Source: an uncultured delta proteobacterium (GTDB lineage Bacteria > Myxococcota_A > Bradymonadia > REDH01). Taken from it: a stretch of DNA of 12,112 nt. Shown in pieces: positions 6,990 through 12,112 of the stretch. Position 1 is the first letter of the stretch; the number at the start of each line of letters is the position of its first letter. The notes beneath the pieces were generated by a model, which worked only from the letters and a program-made list of their open reading frames with translations, did no database searches and was not told where the DNA came from. The stretch lies in NCBI GenBank assembly GCA_903912275.1, contig CAIWGR010000512.1:1-12112 (forward strand), in the 5' to 3' direction. A program made the translations under genes and the position numbers.

Positions 6990-7046
6990 GGCGCGGCCAC
7001 CACGGGCGGGAGGCCAGATTCGAAGGTCTCGACCCGCTGTCGCGCC
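6990..7046 (+). terminator. Long imperfect stem-loop after tRNA-Pro, possible terminator
   Basis: Three nested pairings line up: GGCGCG (6990-6995) with CGCGCC (7041-7046), GCGGG (7006-7010) with CCCGC (7033-7037), and AGGCC (7011-7015) with GGTCT (7025-7029). A short TTT (7047-7049) follows. It starts 20 nt after the tRNA. The large bulge between the first two stems and the short T run make a terminator role only possible. Confidence 0.35.
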
Positions 7047-7047
7047 T

Positions 7048-7076
7048 TTGACACTCTCCACGCTGACGAGTAACCA
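7048..7076 (+). promoter_or_regulatory. Candidate promoter for the zinc-ribbon membrane protein gene
   Basis: A perfect -35 hexamer TTGACA (7048-7053) is followed after 17 bp by TAACCA (7071-7076), a weak -10. A start near 7083 would give a leader of about 40 nt. The -35 box begins right behind the stem-loop that follows the tRNA. Confidence 0.4.
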
Positions 7077-7109
7077 CGCACACCTGTGACTGTCGCTCGC
7101 GAAGTGTCT

Positions 7110-7118
7110 GGAGAGAAG
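7110..7118 (+). promoter_or_regulatory. Ribosome binding site of the zinc-ribbon protein gene
   Basis: GGAGAGAAG ends 4 nt before ATG 7123, and its GGAG core lies 9 nt upstream. It confirms the start that places CxxC at residues 5-8. Confidence 0.65.
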
Positions 7119-7122
7119 CCCC

Positions 7123-8523
7123 ATGCATGTCGAATGTCCCAAGTGTGGAAGTCTGTGTCGCGTCGCAGACGGCTCTCTCCCGGAGGCCGGCGCCAACCTC
7201 CGGTGCGGCTCCTGCACCACCGTGTTCTTTGTCACGCCCGATGGCGCCGGCTCGGTTCGCGTCGTGCAGGCCACACCCAGCGGTAACTATCCTGCTGCGG
7301 CGAACGCCGAAGCTACCATCACCGGCAGCCAGCCTGCGACCACCTCATCGCCCGCGATGACCGGCACCGCGCGCGCCATGACCGGGGTCTACGCAGCCAT
7401 CTCTGGTCTCGGAAACGAGGCCTCGACCGACGCATCCCAGCCGGCGCTCAGCTCCGCTTCCGCGCCGCGCGTCGCCATCGACCCGCGCCTCTCCGGCTCC
7501 ACCGCCACGCTTCAGCCGCCCAGCGAGTCCGACGTCGTTCCGCCCCAAGGCGCCTGGCAGATTCGCGGCACCGACGGCATGGTCTTCAACTTCATCGACG
7601 CCGGAGATGTGCAAATCTGGCTCAGCAGACGCGACTCCCACGAGGGGCTCAGCGGCTCCAACGATGGCGGCAAGGTCTGGAACAACCTCACCGACCTCCC
7701 CTACTTCGCCAAGGTGCTGCCCGCTGGCAAACTCGGCGGCCGCCGCACGGGCGTGACGGGCGCCATCCCCCGCGCCACGGGCTCCTTCCAGAGCGTCGGG
7801 CCCCGCAGTGGCTCCGCACCCGCCCTCTCCGGCAACGCGCCGGCCGTGACCGGCTCGCAGCCGGCCGTGACCGGCACCCAGCCCAAGGTCACCAGCAGCG
7901 TTTTGCCGGTCACCAGCCTCGGCAACACGGGCGCCAATCCCGCTGTCACGGGCAACAATCCACGCGTCACAGGCAGCAACCCACGCGTCACAGGAAGCAA
8001 CCCTGCCATCACGGGCGCGCTGCCCGCGATTCCCGTCGACAAGAACGCCGCGGCGGCGCGGCAGAAGGCCATCTTCGGCCTCATCGCGCGCGTCGTTGTC
8101 CTCCTCGGCGTTATCGTCGCAGGCTACTACGCCTACAACGCGATGTACGCAGAAGAGGTCCTCGAAATCCCCAACACGCCGGCGGGCGACAAGCTCCGCT
8201 GGACCATGGCCGTCTTCAACCAGAAGCGCGGCGAGGTCACCGAGGACGAAATCCTCAAGAACTTCTCTGCCGAGGTTACCAGCAAGGTCACGCCCGCTGC
8301 GCTGGTGGAGAACTTCGCATTCCTCGGGCGGCAGAACGGCTTCTACGAGATTGTCTCCATCGAAGACGGGGCCACAGACTACAGCCTCATCGCCGTCATG
8401 CGGACCACCAACCTCAGCCTGGTGGAGCTCCGCATCACCACCGAGAGCAAGCCCCCCTTCCAATTCAAGTCGCTGGCCTTCGAAGAGACCAAGCGGCGTC
8501 CGAAGGGATCGGGCTTCAACTAG
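7123..8523 (+). CDS. Zinc-ribbon, single-pass membrane protein with GYF-like region and exported C-terminal domain
   Basis: A 466-aa protein of unknown role. Residues 1-37 form an MJ0042-type zinc ribbon with Cys5, Cys8, Cys28 and Cys31. A low-complexity stretch (45-140) precedes a segment at 145-197 (WQIRGTDGMVFNF, then IWLSRR, then GGKVWNNLTDLPYF) like the GYF-type domains that follow such ribbons in myxobacterial proteins. Next is a Thr/Gly/Pro heptad-repeat linker (about 208-302) and one transmembrane helix (about 317-337), preceded by Lys/Arg, so the N-terminal part should be cytoplasmic. The C-terminal domain (about 350-456, starting TPAGDKLRWTMAVFNQ) would lie outside the inner membrane and recalls the cystatin-like N-terminal domain of LpqF/ORF12-type proteins, but no beta-lactamase-like domain follows. 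The stop shares CTAG with the convergent gene. Domain calls beyond the ribbon and helix are by eye. Confidence 0.88.
   Translation: MHVECPKCGSLCRVADGSLPEAGANLRCGSCTTVFFVTPDGAGSVRVVQATPSGNYPAAANAEATITGSQPATTSSPAMTGTARAMTGVYAAISGLGNEASTDASQPALSSASAPRVAIDPRLSGSTATLQPPSESDVVPPQGAWQIRGTDGMVFNFIDAGDVQIWLSRRDSHEGLSGSNDGGKVWNNLTDLPYFAKVLPAGKLGGRRTGVTGAIPRATGSFQSVGPRSGSAPALSGNAPAVTGSQPAVTGTQPKVTSSVLPVTSLGNTGANPAVTGNNPRVTGSNPRVTGSNPAITGALPAIPVDKNAAAARQKAIFGLIARVVVLLGVIVAGYYAYNAMYAEEVLEIPNTPAGDKLRWTMAVFNQKRGEVTEDEILKNFSAEVTSKVTPAALVENFAFLGRQNGFYEIVSIEDGATDYSLIAVMRTTNLSLVELRITTESKPPFQFKSLAFEETKRRPKGSGFN
7837..8019 (+). repeat. Degenerate 21-bp repeats coding for heptads of the type NPxVTGS
   Basis: About eight 7-residue units, such as PAVTGSQ, PAVTGTQ, NPAVTGN, NPRVTGS twice and NPAITGA, follow one another between the GYF-like region and the membrane helix. 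Two neighbouring 21-bp copies near 7960-8000 are almost identical. Related TG motifs also occur earlier in the protein (residues 65-90). Topology places this linker in the cytoplasm. Confidence 0.8.
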
Positions 8524-9719
8524 CGCTTCAACAGCGTTGTATCGAGCCCGAACCGCCCCGCGTTGAGGTAGGCGGCGCCCCGGGCATCGCCGCTCACATG
8601 CGCGGCGAAGAAGGCCGTCACCAGCGCTGCCGTTGTACGGCGAGCGGCTGCGTTGTCGACGTAGGTGAAGGGCGCGCGGCCCGTCATGCGCCGACCTTCG
8701 CCACACCCCGCAGCAAAGTCCGCCATGAGTCCGCAGATGTCGGAGGGGCTCCAGTGGCCGGCGTCCGCCAGCTCGACCAACCAGCTCGGCGTGGCCGCCG
8801 CAGCATGGTTGTTGCGGATGAAGCGGTTGCCGAGCTCGGTGATGCTGTTGTCTTCGCGTGCGAGCAGAAAGAGCGTCGGCTGTGGCAGCGCAGCCATCGT
8901 CGGACCAGGCAGCAGTGGGCTCTCCATGGGCGCGGCGAGTGCCGCAACGGCCTTCACGCCGGCAAGTCGCTCGGCCGTCCAGGCCGCGGTCGCCGCTCCA
9001 AAGCTGTGCCCCATCACCCCGATGCGATCGGCATCCAAATGCAGCCCCGCCGCTGCAAAGATGCCTGCCTCGTCAAAGGCAGAGGCCGCAGTAAAGAGCA
9101 TGTCCTCTACCCGCGTGTTCAGGAAGGCCGCATTGATGGGCGCAGGTGTCCCCGTCTCATGCGCAAAGAGCGTGTTCCCCGCATGATCGGGCGCAACCAC
9201 CGCGAAGCCGTAGGAGGCAAGCTGCTCGGCCACCGTGAAGAGCTCGAAACGGGTACAGCCGTGGCAATGCGAGAAGAAGATGACCGGCAGCGGCTCGCTC
9301 CCTGCGGGCGCAGCATCGCGGATGGCCTGCGTCGATCCGGTTGCGCATCCCTCTGGGGCGGCAGGATAGAGGCGTTCGAGCAACGCCCGCTCGTCGGGCG
9401 TGGTCGCAAAATCGAGCAGGTCGGAGGCCGATCCCTCTTCGGCGGTTGGATACCAAACCTCCACCGTCCATGCGCGCGACCGGGCGACATCGCTCAGCGC
9501 TAGGCTTCGAACGCCAACCCGAAAGGGACCCGGCGCTCCAAAATCGAAGGCCGCCTCCCCGCTGCCAGACCCGTCGCCGCTGCCAGACCCGTCGCCGCCG
9601 CCCGAGCCACTGCCATCGCCCGAGCCACTGCCAGACCCGTCGCTGCTCGCACCATCCGTGCAGGCGAAGAGGCCAACAGTGAGGGCAAGCAGGAGAGAGA
9701 GTTGGCTCCACTTGTTCAT
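8520..9719 (-). CDS. Lipoprotein alpha/beta hydrolase (PAF-acetylhydrolase II / dienelactone hydrolase type)
   Basis: The 399-aa product begins with a lipoprotein signal peptide (MNKWSQLSLLLALTVGLFAC, lipid-modified Cys20) and a (DGSGSG)n linker to about residue 55, so the enzyme should be anchored outside the inner membrane. The hydrolase domain shows TVEVWYPT (85-92), LPVIFFSHCHGCTRF around the oxyanion region, LASYGFAVVAPDHAGNT, the nucleophile elbow GHSFG (Ser239), LLARED (Asp290) and ADAGHW (His322), a plausible Ser-Asp-His triad. This layout is that of PAF acetylhydrolase isoform II and related esterases; the substrate is unknown. GGAG (9726-9729) lies 6 nt before the ATG. The frame is open further upstream, but that part is antisense to the FHA-GGDEF gene. 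The 3' end overlaps the convergent gene by four bases. Confidence 0.9.
   Translation of the reverse strand: MNKWSQLSLLLALTVGLFACTDGASSDGSGSGSGDGSGSGGGDGSGSGDGSGSGEAAFDFGAPGPFRVGVRSLALSDVARSRAWTVEVWYPTAEEGSASDLLDFATTPDERALLERLYPAAPEGCATGSTQAIRDAAPAGSEPLPVIFFSHCHGCTRFELFTVAEQLASYGFAVVAPDHAGNTLFAHETGTPAPINAAFLNTRVEDMLFTAASAFDEAGIFAAAGLHLDADRIGVMGHSFGAATAAWTAERLAGVKAVAALAAPMESPLLPGPTMAALPQPTLFLLAREDNSITELGNRFIRNNHAAAATPSWLVELADAGHWSPSDICGLMADFAAGCGEGRRMTGRAPFTYVDNAAARRTTAALVTAFFAAHVSGDARGAAYLNAGRFGLDTTLLKR
9561..9648 (-). repeat. 18-bp repeat units coding for the DGSGSG linker
   Basis: An 18-bp unit is repeated exactly at 9561-9578 and 9579-9596. A related 15-bp block recurs with the same 18-bp period at 9601 and 9619, and a further copy reaches 9648. 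On the minus strand they encode the Asp/Gly/Ser hexapeptide spacer behind the lipobox of the hydrolase. Confidence 0.8.
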
Positions 9720-9837
9720 TCTGGACTCCGCGGCCGTGGGGCAAAAATTGCGTCGCGTCAGCGCTACTTCGCGCCAATCCGTTTGGGTTGCCGACACGCT
9801 TGTGGTAGTCGGAAGAGAGCCAGTCAGCGAGGTCATT
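9720..9837. other. 118-bp divergent intergenic region
   Basis: It lies between the start of the minus-strand hydrolase and the start of the plus-strand cyclase, so promoters in both directions should be here. It is somewhat richer in A and T than its surroundings, with a CAAAAATTG patch at 9742-9750. I could not find a convincing -35/-10 pair on either strand. Confidence 0.5.
9829..9832 (+). promoter_or_regulatory. Ribosome binding site favouring GTG 9838 for the cyclase gene
   Basis: GAGG lies 5 nt before GTG 9838. The ATG at 9862 has no purine-rich motif at a useful distance, so GTG is preferred, adding eight residues. Confidence 0.5.
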
Positions 9838-10758
9838 GTGTCGAGCGAGAACACCAAACAGATGAGACAGATAACGCTCGTCCGCTCCGTTACGCTTCCA
9901 GGCCAGGAGCAGAAGTTCGACGCCTGCCTGCTGGGTCTGTCTGGCCGCGACATGGGGCGCCGCTTTCTGCTCGCGCAGCGCAAGGTCTCCATCGGGCGCT
10001 CCGAGCAGGCCGATGTCACCATCGACGACGACGATGCATCGCGGCTCCATTGCGAGATCCTCTCCCATCCGGCCGGCGTGATGCTTCACGATCTGGGCAG
10101 CACAAACGGTACGAGGATCAACGGCCAGAAGGTCACTCAGCAGTTGCTCTCCGACGGCGACCAGATCCAAATTGGCAGTTCGGTCTTCCGCTTCACGCGG
10201 GCCAACCATGTCGAGGCCCACTACTTCGACGAGATGTTCCGCCTCACCAACACAGACCCGCTCACGGGCGCCTACAACAAGCGCTACTTCCTGAGCATGC
10301 TCGAGCGCGAGCTGGCCCGGGCAGAGCGATACAAGCGTGAGTCCGCGCTTCTCATGCTCGATCTCGACCACTTCAAGAAGGTCAACGACACCTTCGGCCA
10401 TGTGGCCGGCGACGCCGTGCTTGTGGAGGCTGTGAAGCGGATCGGGGCCGAGCTGACGAGCGAAGACCTGCTGGCCCGCTTCGGCGGCGAAGAATTCGTT
10501 GTGCTGCTCGACCAGACCACGCTCGCGGAAGCGGCCTTGGTGGGCGAACGGATCCGGGCCAGCATGGCCGCAGCACCCGTGCTGCACGCCGGAGCCAGCA
10601 TCGCCATCACAACCTCCATCGGTGTCAGCGGGTTGCAGGAGATCGCCGGTGCAGACGACGCCGCATCGCGCATGCAGCGGGTCGAGGCGCTCCTCACCCT
10701 TGCCGACACCAAACTGTATGAGGCCAAACATGCCGGTCGAAATCGCGTCGTTGCCTAG
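9838..10758 (+). CDS. FHA-GGDEF diguanylate cyclase
   Basis: Predicted to make cyclic di-GMP from GTP under control of a phosphothreonine-binding FHA domain. The product is 306 aa, soluble, without signal peptide or membrane helix. The FHA domain (about 40-120) has VSIGRSEQADV, SRLH (Ser68, Arg69, His71) and HDLGSTNGTRING, all the phosphopeptide-binding residues. The GGDEF domain (about 138-306) has DPLTGAYNKRYF, LDLDHFKKVND (Asp175 for metal), GHVAGDAVL, the active loop GGEEF (216-220), TSIGVS and ADTKLYEAKHAGRN, so it looks catalytically intact. At the inhibitory I-site, RxxD is replaced by TSED (207-210). The same FHA-GGDEF order is known in Bdellovibrio DgcB. A Ser/Thr kinase should supply the input signal. 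ATG 9862 is an alternative start. Confidence 0.93.
   Translation: MSSENTKQMRQITLVRSVTLPGQEQKFDACLLGLSGRDMGRRFLLAQRKVSIGRSEQADVTIDDDDASRLHCEILSHPAGVMLHDLGSTNGTRINGQKVTQQLLSDGDQIQIGSSVFRFTRANHVEAHYFDEMFRLTNTDPLTGAYNKRYFLSMLERELARAERYKRESALLMLDLDHFKKVNDTFGHVAGDAVLVEAVKRIGAELTSEDLLARFGGEEFVVLLDQTTLAEAALVGERIRASMAAAPVLHAGASIAITTSIGVSGLQEIAGADDAASRMQRVEALLTLADTKLYEAKHAGRNRVVA
10720..10723 (+). promoter_or_regulatory. Ribosome binding site of the downstream lipoprotein gene
   Basis: GAGG lies 6 nt before ATG 10730, inside the end of the cyclase gene. It favours ATG 10730 over ATG 10718 or TTG 10751. Confidence 0.6.
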
Positions 10759-11755
10759 CCTCCGGCTCCTGCCCTCGCTCCTGTTACTCCTCTCCGCCTG
10801 CGGCGCCGAAGAGACGGCCACTGACGATGCTGACACCTCGGCAGACAGCAGCGGCGACGGCTCCGCCGACAGCGACAGCACGGCCGCGTGCATCACCTTC
10901 GCTGGCTCAGGCGAGACCCCTGCCTGCACGGAACCGGCGACCGCAGCACCTCCGGCGGCAGGGCCTGCGCGTGACCCCGCCTGCAGCGCCTCGTCGAAGT
11001 GGGTAACCAGCATCGCCGGCACCGTCCTCGACGACACGGGCACGCCTGTTTCCTGCGCCAAGGCCCAGGTCTGCGTGCGCGGCGGCAAGCCGTCCCGCCT
11101 CACCTGCCTCCGCCCCGTGACCACTGCGCAGGACGGCACCTTCACCATCCCGGTGGGCACCGAGGTGCAGTGTATGGCGTCGGCAACGCTCCGTCTCTTT
11201 GCGCCCGGTCGTCCGCTGGCAACCATCTACTGCGGTGTCGACCTGGCTGCCGCAGAAGGCGACATCACCCTCGCCGATACCGGTCGCCTCTTCCGCCTGC
11301 GTGCGCCTGAGAACGCCCCCGAATTCTGTGACGACAGCACCGCGCAGTCGGTCTCGCTCGAAGGTGGGCTCACCGTCGACGTACAACCTTCGTTGCTCTC
11401 CGATGCAGCGGGCGATCTCCCGCTGCTCTCAGCCGCCAAGGTCGACCCGACCGCCCAAGGGCTCTGCTTCCTCGGCGCTGACGCGCCTGCCATGCTCTAT
11501 GCCTTCGGCCCCGAGACCGACGTCGCAGCGGACGGCTTCGGATTCTCGCTGCCGAACGACCTCGGACTGACGGCCGGCGCAACGGCCAATCTCTACATCC
11601 TCGGCGGCCTCTCCACGACCGTTGGGACCGCCACGGTCGAGGAGGGCGAGTGGCATCGCTACGGCCAAGGGACTGTCTCCGCCGATGGCAGCCGCATCGT
11701 CGCCGATGGAGTCAACGGCCTGCCCTACCTCTCCTGGCTCGGCGTCGCACCCTAA
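10730..11755 (+). CDS. Lipoprotein with carboxypeptidase-regulatory-like domain
   Basis: The 341-aa product has a lipoprotein signal peptide with hydrophobic core LRLLPSLLLLLSAC (Cys24) and an acidic Asp/Ser/Thr/Gly linker (25-52). A segment at about 94-188 resembles a carboxypeptidase-regulatory-like beta-sandwich (SIAGTVLDDTGTPVSCAKAQ, then TTAQDGTFTIPVG). The C-terminal part (about 190-341) is probably all-beta and matches nothing I recognise; many cysteines (54, 66, 85, 109, 115, 126, 148, 168 and others) suggest disulfides. It has no enzyme motif and may be a surface-exposed adhesive or structural protein. It starts 29 nt inside the cyclase gene with its own ribosome binding site, so the two are probably co-transcribed and coupled. 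Confidence 0.82.
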   Translation: MPVEIASLPSLRLLPSLLLLLSACGAEETATDDADTSADSSGDGSADSDSTAACITFAGSGETPACTEPATAAPPAAGPARDPACSASSKWVTSIAGTVLDDTGTPVSCAKAQVCVRGGKPSRLTCLRPVTTAQDGTFTIPVGTEVQCMASATLRLFAPGRPLATIYCGVDLAAAEGDITLADTGRLFRLRAPENAPEFCDDSTAQSVSLEGGLTVDVQPSLLSDAAGDLPLLSAAKVDPTAQGLCFLGADAPAMLYAFGPETDVAADGFGFSLPNDLGLTAGATANLYILGGLSTTVGTATVEEGEWHRYGQGTVSADGSRIVADGVNGLPYLSWLGVAP

Positions 11756-11789
11756 CCGACGCAACGCCACGCAGGAGCCCAAAACGGCA

Positions 11790-11818
11790 GCGGCCCCAGA
11801 CCAGAGGTCGAGGGCCGC
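11790..11818 (-). terminator. Nested hairpin in convergent gap, possible terminator
   Basis: GCGGCCC (11790-11796) pairs with GGGCCGC (11812-11818), and inside it GACC (11799-11802) pairs with GGTC (11806-11809) around an AGA loop. The hairpin sits between two converging stop codons, 11755 and 11850. On the minus strand a TTTT run (complement of 11781-11784) follows 5 nt behind the stem; on the plus strand no T run follows. It may act in both directions but best serves the minus-strand gene. Confidence 0.5.
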
Positions 11819-11849
11819 GGCAATCAGCGCGCCTTGCGGCGCACAGGCC

Positions 11850-12112
11850 CTATTCGATGGTGAAGGAGTACTCGGCGCTGGCGCTGCTGTAGCCGTAGAC
11901 AGCGACGTATGCGGGGCCGGTGTAGCTAAGAACCTCGGTACCAGTGGTCCCCTGGCTCACGATGTCGTTGCCGGAAGAGTCCTTGACCGGACGGTCGTTG
12001 GGGACGTCGAGCACGAACATATCGAGGTCACCCGCCGACTGATTGTAGGTGAGGGTCATCGTCCAAGGGCCAGCCTCGGTGACGGAGTAGATGTCGGGAG
12101 CGGCGGAGCAGA
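11850..12112 (-). CDS. Partial secreted protein ending in a pre-peptidase C-terminal (PPC)-like domain
   Basis: The minus-strand frame is open from the window edge to TAG at 11852-11850, showing the last 86 residues of a longer protein. The methionine at 12059 is probably internal, because the frame continues upstream with CSAAPDIYSVTEAGPWTMTL, which aligns naturally with the domain. The visible part is beta-rich with the pattern of PPC-like domains: a strand TMTLTYNQSAGDLDMFVLD with the typical DLDMF, a loop, a strand TGTEVLSYTG, then YVAVYGYSSASAEYSFTIE at the end. Such domains usually sit at the C-terminus of secreted proteases or surface proteins. The upstream function cannot be judged from here. 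Confidence 0.75.
   Translation of the reverse strand, partial: CSAAPDIYSVTEAGPWTMTLTYNQSAGDLDMFVLDVPNDRPVKDSSGNDIVSQGTTGTEVLSYTGPAYVAVYGYSSASAEYSFTIE

Noticed and set aside
7011..7029. Degenerate T-arm-like sequence (GATTCGAAGG) as a second tRNA remnant
   Set aside because: Only a few bases of T-loop similarity; no acceptor or anticodon stem can be placed around it.
6857..7081. Minus-strand 74-codon frame containing GVTGFEPATFCSRSRRA
   Set aside because: This is the translation of the antisense of the tRNA, a well-known false annotation.
7345..8706. 453-codon minus-strand open frame opposite the zinc-ribbon protein gene
   Set aside because: No recognisable domain, and it also crosses the 3' end of the hydrolase gene. 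The plus-strand frame has the zinc ribbon, a membrane helix and a ribosome binding site.
9720..10022. 5' extension of the hydrolase frame on the minus strand
   Set aside because: A signal peptide and ribosome binding site place the start at 9719; the extension is antisense to the FHA domain.
9157..11226. 689-codon minus-strand open frame, the longest in the window
   Set aside because: It overlaps three genes with clear domains (hydrolase, cyclase, lipoprotein) and shows no coherent domain of its own; length is due to base composition.

Overview
The window is a high-G+C chromosomal segment, most likely from a Gram-negative, predatory-type or marine member of the Myxococcota/Deltaproteobacteria. 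The clues are three lipoproteins whose lipobox cysteine is followed by long Asp/Ser/Gly/Thr-rich linkers, an FHA-GGDEF protein, a zinc-ribbon membrane protein, and dense packing with strong G/C third-position bias. The phylum is inferred from protein style, not from a marker gene. I see no phage, insertion sequence, CRISPR array or transposon.

Region 1 (1-6816, all +) is a tightly packed series. It starts with the 3' part of a Cys-rich lipoprotein gene, cut by the window edge exactly at its lipobox. Then come def, fmt, a degenerate homoserine-kinase-like gene, rsmB, rpe, a fumarylacetoacetase gene and maiA. Gaps are -4 to +33 nt from def onward, so this is very probably one operon. It joins translation-initiation and rRNA-modification genes (def, fmt, rsmB), a pentose-phosphate enzyme (rpe) and the last two steps of tyrosine/homogentisate breakdown (maleylacetoacetate isomerase then fumarylacetoacetase).

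Region 2 (6817-7122) holds a tRNA-Pro(CGG) with its own likely promoter, a long imperfect stem-loop behind it and a candidate promoter for the next gene.

Region 3 (7123-9719) is a convergent pair: a membrane protein with an N-terminal zinc ribbon, a GYF-like region, a heptad-repeat linker, one transmembrane helix and an exported C-terminal domain; and, on the minus strand, a lipoprotein alpha/beta hydrolase of the PAF-acetylhydrolase-II/dienelactone-hydrolase type. Their stop codons share one CTAG palindrome.

Region 4 (9720-12112) has a 118-bp divergent gap, an FHA-GGDEF diguanylate cyclase lacking the inhibitory I-site arginine, an overlapping and probably coupled lipoprotein with a carboxypeptidase-regulatory-like domain, a convergent gap with a nested hairpin, and the C-terminal end of a minus-strand secreted protein resembling a pre-peptidase C-terminal domain.

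The points most worth following are the duplicated six-cysteine (clip-like) modules in the first lipoprotein, the homoserine-kinase remnant between fmt and rsmB, and the unusual domain string of the zinc-ribbon membrane protein.
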